Positions 1-10,330 of a stretch of 64,000 bases of DNA are shown one piece after another. Under the pieces are notes generated by a model. It saw only the letters and a list, made by a program, of their open reading frames with translations, ran no database searches and was not told where the DNA came from. The DNA comes from Siphonodentalium dalli (Eukaryota; Mollusca; Scaphopoda; Gadilida; Siphonodentaliidae). Location of the stretch: positions 199,352,978 through 199,416,977 of the forward strand of contig CP136066.1 of NCBI GenBank assembly GCA_032622095.1. The letters run 5' to 3'. Position 1 is the stretch's first letter, and every line of letters begins with the position of its first letter. The position numbers and the translations under genes are program-made.

Positions 1-715
1 CCACTATTCCGAAGGTTCACTATTCTGAATATTTGCTATTTCGAAGGTTCACTATTCCGAAGGTTCGCTATTCCGAAGGTTCTCTATTCCAAAGGTTTTT
101 GTTATTTTAAAGTTAATTCTATATTCTAAAGTATTGAGAGGGTTCAATATCACGAAGAATCTTTTTATGAAGGAAATAACTTAAAACATTAAATGTGATT
201 TTGTTTTGTTCTCGCGGGTTTTCTTGAGATTTAATGTCATTACGTGGGTCCATACCTTTGAATTCTTGGCATATAATATGAAAATTGCGGTATATATGGA
301 CCCTCCTGCATTGGTACATGACGCAGGTACAGTTGACTTAAGTTCTGTTCTGTGCGGGCTCCAATTTGGGGTTCAATATTTTAAGGGCCAAATTTATAAA
401 TTTATGGGCCCATACCTTTGAACTCTGGGCATATAATATGAATATTGGGGGGCATGTCTCTATTCCGAAAGTTCGCAATCCCGAAGGTCCACTATTCCGA
501 AGGTTCTCTGAATGTTCGCTATTCCGAAGGTTCACTATTCCGAAGGTTCGCTATTCCGAAGGTTCTCTATTCCGAAGGTTTTTGTTATTTTAAGGTTAAT
601 TCTATATTCTAAAGTATTGAGAGGGTTCATTATCACGAAGATTCTTTTTATGAAGGAAATAACTTAAAACATTTTTTTTTCGCGGGTTTTCTTGAGTTTA
701 ATGTCATTACGTATG
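1..715. repeat. 16-bp minisatellite inside a duplicated block
   Basis: Short tandem units of the type TATTCCGAAGGTTCAC run at about 1-110 and again at 455-590. Each run is followed by the same flank (GGTTTTTGTTATTTTAA, then the AGTATTGAGAGGGTTC region), so 60-190 and 543-674 are copies about 484 bp apart. The phrase CATACCTTTGAA followed by GGCATATAATATGAA also occurs twice (about 250 and 410). The short reading frames here are by-products of the repeat. Confidence 0.8.
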
Positions 716-1149
716 ACCTTATTTCTCATTACATATTCACGCAACGCATCCCACACAATTGTTATTTTTCCATGCGATTTAATGTCATTACGTGTGACGT
801 AATATCTCAATAATCTCAGGGGCAAGAATACGCCAGCTAAAGGCGGATTATAACAGTGGGGCTATAACGCTTAATGAATACTGGAGGCTATAACAAACTG
901 CGCAGCAGAATATCGCTGAATAGACGAGTATGAGGTGAACCTAACTGCAATTGTGACTTTGTTTAAAGATCCACTTAATTTTCGAGTCATCGATTTTTTA
1001 TAGTATATACGATTTTAATAACAATTTATGCCATAAAATTTGAATAAAATACCATAATTCATCACCATTTGAAACGCAGAATACTACTATCTCCTAGTTT
1101 GAAACACCCTGAAACACCTTAAAAAAAACCGCGTCAAGCCGTGCGTCGT
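716..1149. other. anonymous AT-rich stretch
   Basis: I see no exon-like frame, structured repeat or RNA gene here. The sequence CGTCATTACGT-like phrases at about 700 and 790 are a short internal duplication continuing the block to the left. Confidence 0.4.
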
Positions 1150-2016
1150 ATAACTAGCAATTAGCAACTAGCATGTCCCCTTCGGCTTTCCATAGATTTC
1201 GACGTAATTTGGTACTTGTGTCCGGGAAGTGTTTTGGACGGATCAAATCGTGACCCTGACCTTGACCTTCAAAATGGTCAAATCAAGGTCAAATCGGGTA
1301 AAACGGACGGATTTCGACGAAATTTTATACATAGGAGTACCTTTGTCCGGGGAGTGTTTTGGACGGGTCAAATCATGACCCCGACCTGACCTTAACCTTT
1401 AAAACAGTCAATGCAAGGTCAATTTGGGTAAAACGGACGGATTTCGACGAAATTTTATACCTATGGATACTTTTGTCCGGGGAGTGTTTTGAACGGGTCA
1501 AATCGTGACCCTGGCGTGAGCTTGACCTTCAATATGGTCAATGAAAGGTCAAATCGGGTAAAACGGATGGATTTCGACGAAATTTGATACCTATGGGTAC
1601 TTTTGTCGGGGGGGGGGGGGGCTATTTTGGACGGGTCAAATCATGACTCCGACCTGACCTTGACCTTCAAAATTGTCAATTAAAGGTCAATTCGGGTAAA
1701 ACGGACGGATTTCGACGAAATTTGATACCTAGGGGTACTTTTCTCCGAAGGGTGTTTTGGACGGGTCAAATCATGACTCCGACCTGACGACCTTGACCTT
1801 CAAAATTGTCAATTAAAGGTCAAGTCTGGTAAAACGGACGGATTTCGACGAAATATGATACCAAGGGGTACTTTTCTCCGGGGGGGGGGGGGGGTGTTTT
1901 GGACGGGTCAAATCATGACCCTGACCTGACCTTGACTTTCAAAATAGTCAATTCAAGGTCAAATCGCCGGGAATCAGATGGGAAACAGCCCGGACGAAGT
2001 CGGGCCCATCAGCTAG
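1150..2016 (+). mobile_element. Helitron-like non-autonomous element with internal tandem array
   Basis: Five to six divergent tandem units of about 126-139 bp fill 1200-1975. Each contains AAAACGGACGGATTTCGACG, a GGACGGGTCAAATC block and inverted TGACCTTGACCTT / AAGGTCA motifs. The right end is a small hairpin (CCCGG-ACGAA-GTCGGG, 1989-2004) followed after nine bases by CTAG and then T (2013-2017). That is the layout of a Helitron 3' end (hairpin, then CTRR, insertion before T). A tandem core with a Helitron-type 3' end resembles the HINE/pearl elements known from bivalves. The 5' end is not fixed: 1150 is a guess from the start of the CTAG-rich phrase before the first unit. No Rep/helicase coding is present, so the copy is non-autonomous. 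Confidence 0.45.
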
Positions 2017-2224
2017 TGTAATAAAGAAGACAGTTTGAAGAATGTAATGTATAACACGAGAAACGGGAAAACTTGATATATGGAAGTATCTATGCAATTT
2101 CCCACATGAAATTTGAAAGCTAGTTTATATTATAATTATATTATAATTTATATTTATGGCTAATAATATGATCTTGGTGGCGTTACCATTTCTGACTATG
2201 GTTTTCTTGTTACTCTTGTTACTG
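2017..2224. other. gap between Helitron-like end and gag relic
   Basis: AT-rich sequence. In orientation it lies downstream of the gag stop, where a DIRS-type element would carry reverse transcriptase. No reverse transcriptase or tyrosine recombinase frame is visible, so the retroelement is truncated here. Confidence 0.4.
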
Positions 2225-2626
2225 CTATTCGCTTTGTTGTGATTTTTCGACAACATTGACCCCCTCACCGCCGAAACTGGTACTATTGTAAACATTATCA
2301 ATACTCATCTTATTTCGGTCGATCTTGGGGGCCGTGCAGTCTCTAATCCAATGCCCATATAAATGACAGATCCAGCACTGTCCCGGCTTTATGCATCGGT
2401 CGGACTTTGGAGCTGAATGTTGTGAACTGGCTTTCCCTCGGATTGCAGACTCAGCAATTGAATAAGGACGCTGTCGTGTAGCTTTCTTTTTGTTTTTAGC
2501 TGACTTGGCTTTCCGCGCTGCAGCATTGACTGCCTTGTTGAGTTTCCGTTCGTCTTCAGAGTCGTCCGCTAAATGATTAGAAAGATACTCATGTACTACG
2601 AACCAACCATTTTCATTTGAATCTGC
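2225..2626 (-). pseudogene. gag-like ORF of a retroelement, 3' part (zinc knuckle)
   Basis: This is the C-terminal part of a gag-like protein, separated from its N-terminal part (6513-6914) by the fold-back insertion. It encodes about 133 residues: an acidic stretch (LADDSEDERK), a Lys/Ala-rich basic stretch and one CCHC zinc knuckle with the spacing CX2CX3GHX4C (CWICHLYGHWIRDC), then a polar tail to the stop. The order 'IKIAD..GW..V.EYL...LA.DS.DE', basic region, single knuckle resembles gag-like ORFs of DIRS-type tyrosine-recombinase retroelements as I know them. The assignment to DIRS is inference, because no polymerase or recombinase is linked. The frame would be continuous with the upstream half if the insertion and one target-site copy were removed. 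Confidence 0.7.
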
Positions 2627-2634
2627 TATCTTAA
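2627..2634. repeat. left target-site duplication TATCTTAA
   Basis: The 8-bp TATCTTAA directly abuts the left end of the fold-back element, and an identical 8-mer abuts its right end (6513-6520). Confidence 0.9.
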
Positions 2635-4294
2635 GGGACATGACAATCTGCGGAATGGGATGGAATATGGAATAGAACGACAATCTGCGGAACAGAATTT
2701 CAAATTGCGTGGAACGGCCGATATCTCGAGGAATACAGGGCGTAGGGCGCTCATGTTGGTGTCTAACGAAAGGCCCACATTCGCCCTATCCACACATATT
2801 AACCCCGCCACTGACCGGACACCAGAAGTTGCATTATTTGATCGAAAACTGACCTAACATGGGGTGAAATTTGGGATAGCATGGAATCTGCGGAACGGAA
2901 TTTCAAATTGCGTGGAACGGCCGATATCTCGAGGAATACAGGGCGTAGGGCGCTCATTTTGGTGTCTAACGAAAGGCCGATATTCGCCCTATCCAAACAT
3001 ATTAACCCCGCCATTGAACGGACACCGGAAGTTGCATTATTCGGTCGAAAACTGACCTAACATAAAATGCCACAAACACGAAAAACTGCGTTCGACATTA
3101 ATGTTTAGAATTTAGATTTCTCGACGAATACGCTAGCAAACACCAAGTTTTAGGTATCAAATAACGCAGTGGAATACTGTGCACTCGTTTTTATCTACAA
3201 TATGGCTGTTTTAGTGCGAAAACTGTAATAGCGAAACGCAAACAAGCGCCGATAAAACAGCTAAAAATAGACTCGATGTTTACATTTACACGATCGATTT
3301 CAGCTGGTATATTCAATATAATGGGGCGTATAGTATATCAAAATGTAGGATTAGACACAGGGAATGTATTTTTTTCCAAATGGGTCCACCACGCGGTGAA
3401 ATTGTTGCAGAAATTCGCTCCAAAATATTCGCACTTCAGTTGTGACTAAAAGCCCAGATGCCGGAGCCCGGCGACTAAAAGCCAAGTTACAAAATAGATT
3501 AACTGGTTTGAACGCATGAATATGTCAATGGTCAGACTGTTGGAAATAATACCCAATTTTTTTTATAGACTTATATAAACACTTACGTGTGAAACTCGAA
3601 TTTTAATTAAATCCATGATTGTGTAGTCTCTCGTATATCACGAACACTGCGCGCACACATTTTATTGGAATACATGCCATCTTTGCCTTGTGTTTTGTTT
3701 AGTTTAGTTTTTTTGGCGACCAAAGATGAGATGTGTTCGCACCACACTGTGCTAAGGCCAATGAAATCACTGAATTTCAGATTATCAGCTTAACCGCATT
3801 ATTTCATTAGTATCTGAAGCAAATTAATGAACACCATAAACAATAGAAAATTAACACAGCTCTTCGTGCGGGATAATCTTTAAAGCCAGTGACACCTCAG
3901 TCATCCTGACAGACTGTACAAACATAATGATAATGGGGCATTATGCATCATGAATATTTTTGTTAATTGGAATTGTCAAATCTAACATGCATGTTATGGC
4001 TTCTAAGTAAACAAATTACCAGTTTTTTTAAATGGAGGCATGATGTTAAATGACTCTTAGTTGCAATTAAGACCCTCGCAATAAATGCTTCAACAAACGC
4101 TCTTTATTGACTACCCTATACATGTTCTATGTATACTATAGGGCGACTGTATATACACAGACGGTATAGATAACTTTTAAGAGTGTTAACAATATTTTAT
4201 TAGAACGAAAAAACAGAACGTCACATTTACAATGTATACATAGAAAAATAACAAATAGTTCAAATGGCGATATGATAACAAGCAATAAGCCTAT
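2635..4294 (+). repeat. left inverted arm of the fold-back element
   Basis: It pairs with 4851-6512 along its whole length with few mismatches. Examples are CACAAACACGAAAAACTGCG at about 3070 against its complement near 6055, and GATAACAAGCAATAAGCCTA at about 4274 against its complement near 4855. Confidence 0.93.
2681..3062 (+). repeat. two ~200-bp tandem subrepeats in the arm end
   Basis: Two consecutive units each run from CTGCGGAAC through TTTCAAATTGCGTGGAACGG to AAAACTGACCTAACAT (about 2681-2862 and 2885-3062). The mirror pair lies at 6066-6490. Subterminal tandem repeats are typical of fold-back elements and could bind a transposase. Confidence 0.85.
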
Positions 4295-4850
4295 GGCTTT
4301 TATAAAAATCCTTTCCTCTAGAAATGTTACCCCGAGTGTCAATAGAGACAGCTGCATGGTAAAGAAAGCGGGGATTTGAATATAGTTATGTTTTCTCAGG
4401 TTTTTTGTGAAGTAGGTTAAGCGAGTGCGGGGTTGAGAAGGGTTGGGTGTGATTGAGAAGATAATGGAGCAGGTAGGAAAAACAATGAAACAGGAAGGAA
4501 AAAATGTGTGGTAAATGGTGCATACAAGCATACATGTATATAGTCGAAATTTTAAATTATGGTAGTGTCCAACATAGAAACGGAATTAGAAATCAAATAT
4601 GTCTCAGCACTCAGAAGATGTGATATAATGAAACTAGATAATTGTTATATGCCGGTAGCGTGTATCAATAAAGTAAATAAAATTAGTAAATACAATCAGT
4701 TTTAAGTGCATCAATATGCCAAGGTCATCACTGATTTCATTTAATAAAATTTAACAAAGCATATTTGGATTTTATGCCCAGTGTTGTCAATGCATGTCGC
4801 TCTACAAGAACGATGTCGTGTATTTGATTTAAATAAAGTTTTTATAAAAT

Positions 4851-6512
4851 AGGCTTATTGCTTGTTATCATATCGCCATTTGAACTATTTGTTATTTTTC
4901 TATGTATACATTGTAAATGTGACGTTCTGTTTTATCGTTCTAATAAAATATTGTTAACACTCTTAAAAGTTATCTATACCGTCTGTGTATATACAGTCGC
5001 CCTATAGTATACATAGAACATGTATAGGGTAGTCAATAAAGAGCGTTTGTTGAAGCATTTATTGCGAGGGTCTTAATTGCAACTAAGAGTCCTTTAACAT
5101 CATGCCTCCATTTAAAAAAAACTGGTAATTTGTTTACTTAGAAGCCACAACATGCATGTTAGATTTGACAATTCCAATTAACAAAAATATTCATGATGCA
5201 TAATGCCCCATTATCATTATGTTTGTACAGTCTGTCAGGATGACTGAGGTGTCACTGGCTTTAAAGATTATCCCGCACGTAGAGCTGTGTTAATTTTCTA
5301 TTGTTTATGGTGTTCATTAATTTGCTTCAGATACTAATGAAATAATGCGGTTAAGCTGATAATATGAAATTCAGTGATTTCATTGGCCTTAGCACAGTGT
5401 GGTGCGAACACATCTCATCTTTGGTCGCCCAAAAAACTAAACTAAACAAAACACAAGGCAAAGATGGCATGTATTCCAATAAAATGTGTGCGCGCAGTGT
5501 TCGTGATATACGAGAGACTACACAATCATGGATTTAATTAAAATTCGAGTTTCACACGTAAGTGTTTATATAAGTCTATAAAAAAAAAATTGGGTATTAT
5601 TTCCAACAGTCTGACCATTGACATATTCATGCGTTCAAACCAGTTAATCTATTTTGTAACTTGGCTTATAGTCGCCGGGCTCCGGCATCTGGGCTTTTAG
5701 TCACAACTGAAGTGCGAATATTTTGGAGCGAATTTCTGCAACAATTTCACCGCGTGGTGGACCCATTTGGAAAAAAATACATTCCCTGTGTCTAATCCTA
5801 CATTTTGATATACTATACGCCCCATTATATTGAATATACCAGCTGAAATCGATCGTGTAAATGTAAACATCGAGTCTATTTTTAGCTGTTTTATCGGCGC
5901 TTGTTTGCGTTTCGCTATTACAGTTTTCGCACTAAAACAGCCATATTGTAGATAAAAACGAGTGCACAGTATTCCACTGCGTTATTTGATACCTAAAACT
6001 TGGTGTTTGCTAGCGTATTCGTCGAGAAATCTAAATTCTAAACATTAATGTCGAACGCAGTTTTTCGTGTTTGTGGCATTTTATGTTAGGTCAGTTTTCG
6101 ACCGAATAATGCAACTTCCGGTGTCCGTTCAGTGGCGGGGTTAATATGTGTGGATAGGGCGAATATCGGCCTTTCGTTAGACACCAAAATGAGCGCCCTA
6201 CGCCCTGTATTCCTCGATATATCGGCCGTTCCACGCAATTTGAAATTCTGTTCCGCAGATTGCCATGCTATCCCAAATTTCACCCCATGTTAGGTCAGTT
6301 TTCGATCAAATAATGCAACTTCTGGTGTCCGGTCAGTGGCGGGGTTAATATGTGTGGATAGGGCGAATGTGGGCCTTTCGTTAGACACCAACATGAGCGC
6401 CCTACGCCCTGTATCCCTCGAGATATCGGCCGTTCCACGCAATTTGAAATTCTGTTCCGCAGATTGTCGTTCTATTCCATATTCCATCCCATTCCGCAGA
6501 TTGTCATGTCCC
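4851..6512 (-). repeat. right inverted arm of the fold-back element
   Basis: Reverse complement of 2635-4294, with scattered single-base differences (for example a T run length change near 5580 and ATAGTCG for AAAGTCG near 5670). Confidence 0.93.
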
Positions 6513-6520
6513 TATCTTAA
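6513..6520. repeat. right target-site duplication TATCTTAA
   Basis: Second copy of the 8-bp target site, immediately after the terminal CATGTCCC of the fold-back element. Confidence 0.9.
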
Positions 6521-6914
6521 TGCATTTTTGTCTAAAATTTAACACATCCATACCATCTTGGACCATTTGCCTTGTCCAATCTAAATCTGCTTGTTCCACT
6601 TTATCTTTACTGAGTGAAGTACTGGCCGCATTCAAATTTGACAATACTTTGGCATTAGACTTGAACTGGTCTTCATGAATTTTCTTTTTAAAAGTATATT
6701 TAGACTCATTTAAGGTGTCTATCTGTCGCATTTGCTGCTGAGATAAGTTAACTTGTGTATTACTTATCTTCGTGGGGAGTCCTCCCAACTCAACCGCCAA
6801 TAGCCGTTTCAGCTCCGTTAGCATTCCATTCTGCGATCGCTGGACTGCCGCATCTACTGCCTTTTGTATCGACTCCGGAATCAGTGTAGCTTCGTCATGC
6901 TGGTGTTCTTCCAT
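6513..6914 (-). pseudogene. gag-like ORF of a retroelement, 5' part
   Basis: About 134 codons begin with ATG at 6914 (MEEHQHDEAT) and run to the fold-back insertion, where the frame enters the element and stops three codons later. It is polar and probably helical: a Gln-rich stretch (SQQQMRQI), then KKIHEDQFKSNAKVL and DWTRQMVQDGMDVLNFRQK. Patterns of the type 'NE.QF.FN..V' and 'L..RQK.IKIAD' occur in gag-like proteins of DIRS-type elements. The remaining half lies at 2225-2626. Together they would give about 267 residues, so the ORF was probably intact when the insertion happened. No typical coding sequence of the element follows upstream. Confidence 0.7.
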
Positions 6915-7352
6915 GACGAAAAGCTCCCAAGTACGACGATTGTTTTGACGATAAATAAAACTTTGTGTGCTGATCCAACAAAGTTAGGACTAGAAGTGAT
7001 TACACTCCACTGATTTCCCGCAGAAATCAATTCTCCAATAACAACTTTTCATTGGCTGCTGCCTTAATGAAAACTCCGCCTACTCATAACATAGATTACA
7101 TTATTCATCGAGCTCTGAATACAATACTTTCGCGCTAATACAAGAACACGTGCGAAAGTTATCATTTTACGGGAAATTGTTTTATTTTTATATGTATAGC
7201 GGTATATGTAAAAGTTAAAAAGTTCCCGGATGAATCGGGCTAGTGATCCAACTGTGGGGGACATGAGACACATATATATCCATTGATTAATTTCACCAAC
7301 GTACGTGTGTACGTTTATGGTAAAATGTACTCTTCACTATGTGCTTCAGTAT
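6915..7352. other. no feature seen
   Basis: Upstream side of the gag relic. It may hold the remaining 5' end of that retroelement, but I cannot identify a terminal repeat. Confidence 0.3.
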
Positions 7353-7502
7353 ACCTCCAATACTTACATGTGCTCCAGCTGATCTAGGAAAACTACAAAA
7401 CTAAATCCCCGCTACACGTAAGAAATCAGATCCTCCAATACTTGCACTAGCTGATCGAGGAAAATTACAAAACCAAATCCCCACAACACATAAGAAATCA
7501 GA
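7353..7502. repeat. two ~78-bp tandem copies
   Basis: The phrases CTCCAATACTT, AGCTGATC(T/G)AGGAAAA and CACGTAAGAAATCAGA recur in the same order at about 7353-7428 and 7432-7502. Confidence 0.75.
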
Positions 7503-8120
7503 GTTAATAAATCTGGACGCAAAATACGCACAACTTGCCACATAGTTTGATTTAAATAGCGCAGTAAACGACGTCGAATTACGGGCACTTTCCATTCCAG
7601 AAAATGCATATCACGGGCCAAATCCCATTTAGTGGCATTAATTGAATGTCACATTGAAAGCATTATTTATGATTAAAAGTTAATATAAAGGGCCAAGGCA
7701 ATGGCGACGTCCAGTAGCGTTACAGATTGATAACCAAGAGTGCTACGTCTATCCTATTTTTAGTCTAAGGTAATATCCAAGATTGCCGCCGGCAGCCATG
7801 TTTTTAACATAATCCGGAAACTAGAATTCACCCTGAAGATCCATATAAAGTTTAGTGATAATCGGATGAGGGAGGTGGCCTGTAAGGTGTGCCGAAGGAT
7901 TTTTGTCATGCAAAGAGTAAAATCCAAAATTGCTACCGGCGGCCATGTTTTTCATCGAAAGTTTTTTTTAAATAGCTCTCATCAGATTCTAGTGGTGACT
8001 GAAATTTCAAAATATTTCTCCAATAAATGTGAGCTGATGGCCATGTTTTAATCGAAATTCGGAAACAGTATGATCACCATCTATTGTGTATAAGGGGCGA
8101 CGGGAATTCGGCCTGTATTG

Positions 8121-8625
8121 TAGAGCATCACGGTATCCACCTTCACAATACCGACCACGGTCTTGAAATCAAAACCGCGGTATGACTAAAAACCGCCAAG
8201 AATAACATTTTGCTAGTTAAGATTCTTGGGAACATGCAGTACACAATTCAATATTCACGTGTGAATGCAGTGTCACGCGGACACGCGAAAAGAGGACAAC
8301 GTAATGCATGTCGCTTGTGATCTTAACAATGTATGGGGTACTACTGACGTCGCTTATGCAAAAATAAAAACCAAACAAGTAATTAGTTCACAATTTTTAT
8401 TTCACAACAAAGCACAATATTGAACAGTAAATTACATAATTATGTGCCGCGAGAAAGGACAACATGTTAACCTTTTCTGGTTTCAGGCACGAACGCTTCG
8501 GTGCAACAATTTGTCCAGATTTACTAAATAAGCGCTCAGAAGGCACACTTGTGGCACATATACAAAGATATTTCCGTGCAAATTCGGCTAATGTCGGATA
8601 CGATTTGCAGTTTATTTTCAAGCAG
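8121..8625 (-). mobile_element. hAT transposon fragment (3' end)
   Basis: Compared with the uninterrupted copy at about 21550 (GCCTGTATTGGCCATGCC), this copy has 505 extra bases beginning TAGAGCATCACGG and flanked by TGTATTG on both sides (8114-8120 and 8626-8632; as 8-mers CTGTATTG / GTGTATTG). The minus strand carries the C-terminal part of a hAT transposase. TAGAGC at one end is a reasonable hAT terminus. The other end (at 8625) shows no matching inverted terminus, so the 5' part of the transposon is missing although a target-site-like duplication is present. Confidence 0.7.
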
Positions 8626-8634
8626 TGTATTGGC
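8397..8634 (-). pseudogene. hAT transposase, C-terminal dimerisation domain only
   Basis: The frame encodes the hATC signature: 'YPTLAEFARKYLCICATS', then 'VPSERLFSKSGQIV' and 'LKPEKVNMLSFLAAHN'. The block around ATSVPSERLFS is the most conserved part of hAT transposases of the ZBED/hobo/Ac group. The BED zinc finger, the RNase-H-like DDE core and the start codon are absent; residues upstream of about 8634 come from the host repeat. It cannot make an active transposase. The reading frame is otherwise open to its stop at 8397, which suggests modest age. Confidence 0.85.
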
Positions 8635-8835
8635 CATGCCGCTCCTGTGCAAAGTTTAGGATACATTATTATGTTTTTGTATTATGTCTTCAATTTGTTC
8701 ACATAAACAATCCAATCCAAATCCAATAGTAAGCTCCCATCTAGAGGTCACTCCGATGGTCCATATGAAGTGTGGTGATAATCGGATGAAAGATGTGGCC
8801 TGTAGGGCGTTCTGAATGAAATTGTTGAGGGACGT

Positions 8836-8930
8836 TTGGACACACACACACCATCACACACACAAACACCCACCCTCACACACACACACTCCCACACCCC
8901 CCCCCCCCACACACACACACACTCATCATG
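8836..8930. repeat. (CA)n microsatellite with C tract
   Basis: Imperfect CA repeat with a run of C. The same microsatellite position in copy 2 (26190-26222) is shorter. The long frames across it on both strands are low-complexity artefacts. Confidence 0.9.
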
Positions 8931-9137
8931 TAATATACAGAGAATACATAACACTATTATGGTATCACTGTCTATATGTTGGAAAATGTATTCATATACA
9001 TGTTCATCAGAAAATATATTATGTGCATTATTCCAATTAATACCGATTCCAGTTATAAATTCAACCTGCAAGATCATTATACACATTATTTTGTTATTAG
9101 ATAAAATGTAGCCATACTACTATGTAGATTAAATGCT

Positions 9138-9460
9138 TCCGTTCAGGGCGTGCATGCGCCGGTATGAGGCTGATACAGACCCTGGCGCATGCATACGGAC
9201 CCTGACTTTTATACGGACCACCGAATGTTACGGACCCTGGCTTAAAGAAATGCCCATGGAATTCGTCCGAATATACCCCCACCCCATCGATCTGAAGTTT
9301 TAGTATGGCATATTTGGTTTTACAAACTGTTCTGATTTAATTTTATTAACGGTTATATCTTCTTTGGCATGATGTATCCCCCTGTTTTCCATGTCGCTAC
9401 GTCCCTACATGTGCTTGTTGTGAACAACATGGTATCATAGCCCATATTAGTAGTGCTCAC
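9138..9460. other. intronic or downstream sequence, no feature
   Basis: Contains GCGCATGC-like short inverted phrases near 9150-9195 and nothing else recognisable. It follows the splice donor of the exon ending at 9461, so it is probably intron. Confidence 0.35.
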
Positions 9461-9549
9461 CTCGGTGGACCAAGTATTTGTTTGAATGATCGGGAATGCA
9501 TCTAATTGGTCAATCAAGCTGTGCGCCGCGAATACAATGCAAAAGCTTG
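9461..9549 (-). CDS. exon after the MAM domain, function unassigned
   Basis: Predicted internal exon of 89 bp. Its acceptor is GTGATTACAG and its donor GAG|GTGAGC is close to consensus. Only one frame is open: two bases, then 29 codons beginning SFCIVFAAHSLIDQLD. The previous exon (10236-10329) ends with one spare base, so the junction restores a codon and reads ...GACPLPSFCIVF. The peptide ends in phase 0 with TNTWSTE. It may begin the next extracellular module after the MAM domain. One cysteine is visible and I do not recognise the domain. Support is the splice sites plus phase continuity; there is no homology I can name. Confidence 0.5.
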
Positions 9550-10087
9550 CTGTAATCACGATAGACTGTTTGATAGAACAGACGACGACTTCAAGATCTT
9601 TACAGTAAATAACGGTCGGTCACCGGACCTCATTAGATAACTTCCATTGGTCGAGGGCTGATTGGCGTGTTTTAAATAATGTGATCTGGGGGGGGGGGGG
9701 TCGAAAATTAAGTCGGCCTTTAATTTCAATATCCGTCTAACTCCCGAGGTAAGCAAATTGTGATCCTATCAAAGAATCACGACTTAGCGTATAGTGGCAT
9801 GCATCGATACAAGCACAATGACACAATGTCCAGTTGTGTGCATTGCTATTATATGGGTAATTTCTAACCTGACACTCTGATGTTGAACTATCTCCAAATG
9901 ATGGCCATTAAGTCCAAAGGTTTGATGAAAATAAGAGAAATATGTGACTATTGGTTCAAATACAGCACATTAACCACTAAAAATCAAACTGTGAGAATAA
10001 TTGTAACATATTTTAGTTTGGAATTTCGAACTAAACTGTCAGCCATGATATTTCCGACTGTTGAACTGTTTTACCAAAGTTGATTTG

Positions 10088-10222
10088 GGATGTGAGACAA
10101 CACAACATCTGTCGCCACGTCCTGAGTACGAGGGATGTGAGACAACACAACCCCTGTCGCCACGCCCTGCGTACGTGGGGTGTGAGACAACACAGCCCCT
10201 GTCGCCACGCCCTGAGTACGTT
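10088..10222. repeat. three 45-bp tandem repeats next to the MAM exon
   Basis: Three copies of GGATGTGAGACAACACAACC plus CTGTCGCCACGCCCTG and GTACGT. They end 14 bp beyond the splice donor of the exon at 10236-10329, so the array is intronic and hugs the exon. Confidence 0.9.
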
Positions 10223-10235
10223 ATGATTAGCTTAC

Positions 10236-10329
10236 GTAATGGACAGGCCCCTGTAATCATAGATATGTCGTCTATAGCAATATCGCCCTGTGTGCCACCA
10301 GCCTGGCTGTGTTCAGCAGTTATTGTAAT
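10236..10329 (-). CDS. MAM domain, C-terminal exon
   Basis: Predicted 94-bp exon with acceptor TTTTTTGTTCTCAG and donor TAC|GTAAGC. Frame 0 gives 31 codons plus one base: ITITAEHSQAGGTQ, then GDIAIDDISMITGACP. The GDIAIDDI motif followed by the final cysteine is the hallmark C-terminus of MAM domains, an extracellular adhesion module of about 160-170 residues. The preceding exon (14572-14834) ends in phase 0, so the junction is in frame (NMDYV/ITITAEHS). The exon lies in a minus-strand gene whose next exon is 9461-9549. It is intact and free of stops. Confidence 0.85.
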
Positions 10330-10330
10330 C

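Larger units (their letters stand above)
2635..6512. mobile_element. fold-back transposon with ~1.66-kb inverted arms
   Basis: A 3878-bp insertion begins GGGACATGACAATCTGCGG and ends with the exact reverse complement. The arms (2635-4294 and about 4851-6512) are near-perfect inverted copies enclosing a unique spacer of about 555 bp. It is flanked by the 8-bp duplication TATCTTAA and splits a gag-like ORF that is otherwise in frame, so both borders are certain. No transposase frame is present in arms or spacer; the 100-plus-codon frame in the left arm shows no family signature and is not credible. An 8-bp target duplication fits hAT, P or Merlin superfamilies, but the termini do not let me choose. 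High arm identity suggests a recent insertion or continuing arm conversion. Confidence 0.93.
7770..9137 (+). repeat. interspersed repeat R1, copy 1 (interrupted by a hAT fragment)
   Basis: It shares its whole order of segments with 21120-21746 plus 26176-26419: ATCCAAGAT..GCC blocks, AGATCCATATA, GGTGATAATCGGATGA, GTCATGCAAAGAGTAAAATC, TCAGATTCTAGTGGTGACTG, TATAAGGGGCGAC, TTATGTTTTTGTATTATGT, AGTAAGCTCCCATCTAGAGG, a CA-rich microsatellite and finally TAAATGCTTCC. I see no coding in the shared part, so it is an anonymous non-coding repeat or a segmental duplication. This copy holds the hAT fragment 8121-8625 and lacks the LINE present in copy 2. Confidence 0.85.

Noticed and set aside
4136-4531. 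131-codon minus frame as transposase of the fold-back element
   Set aside because: It runs from the arm into the spacer, has no DDE or zinc-finger signature, and is of hydrophobic low-complexity type.
7412-7621. Hydrophobic minus frame (LISYVLWGFGFVIFLDQL)
   Set aside because: It spans a ~78-bp tandem duplication and has no splice support or homology that I recognise.
8748-9111. Frames rich in His/Thr/Pro or Val/Cys on either strand
   Set aside because: They translate the (CA)n microsatellite.
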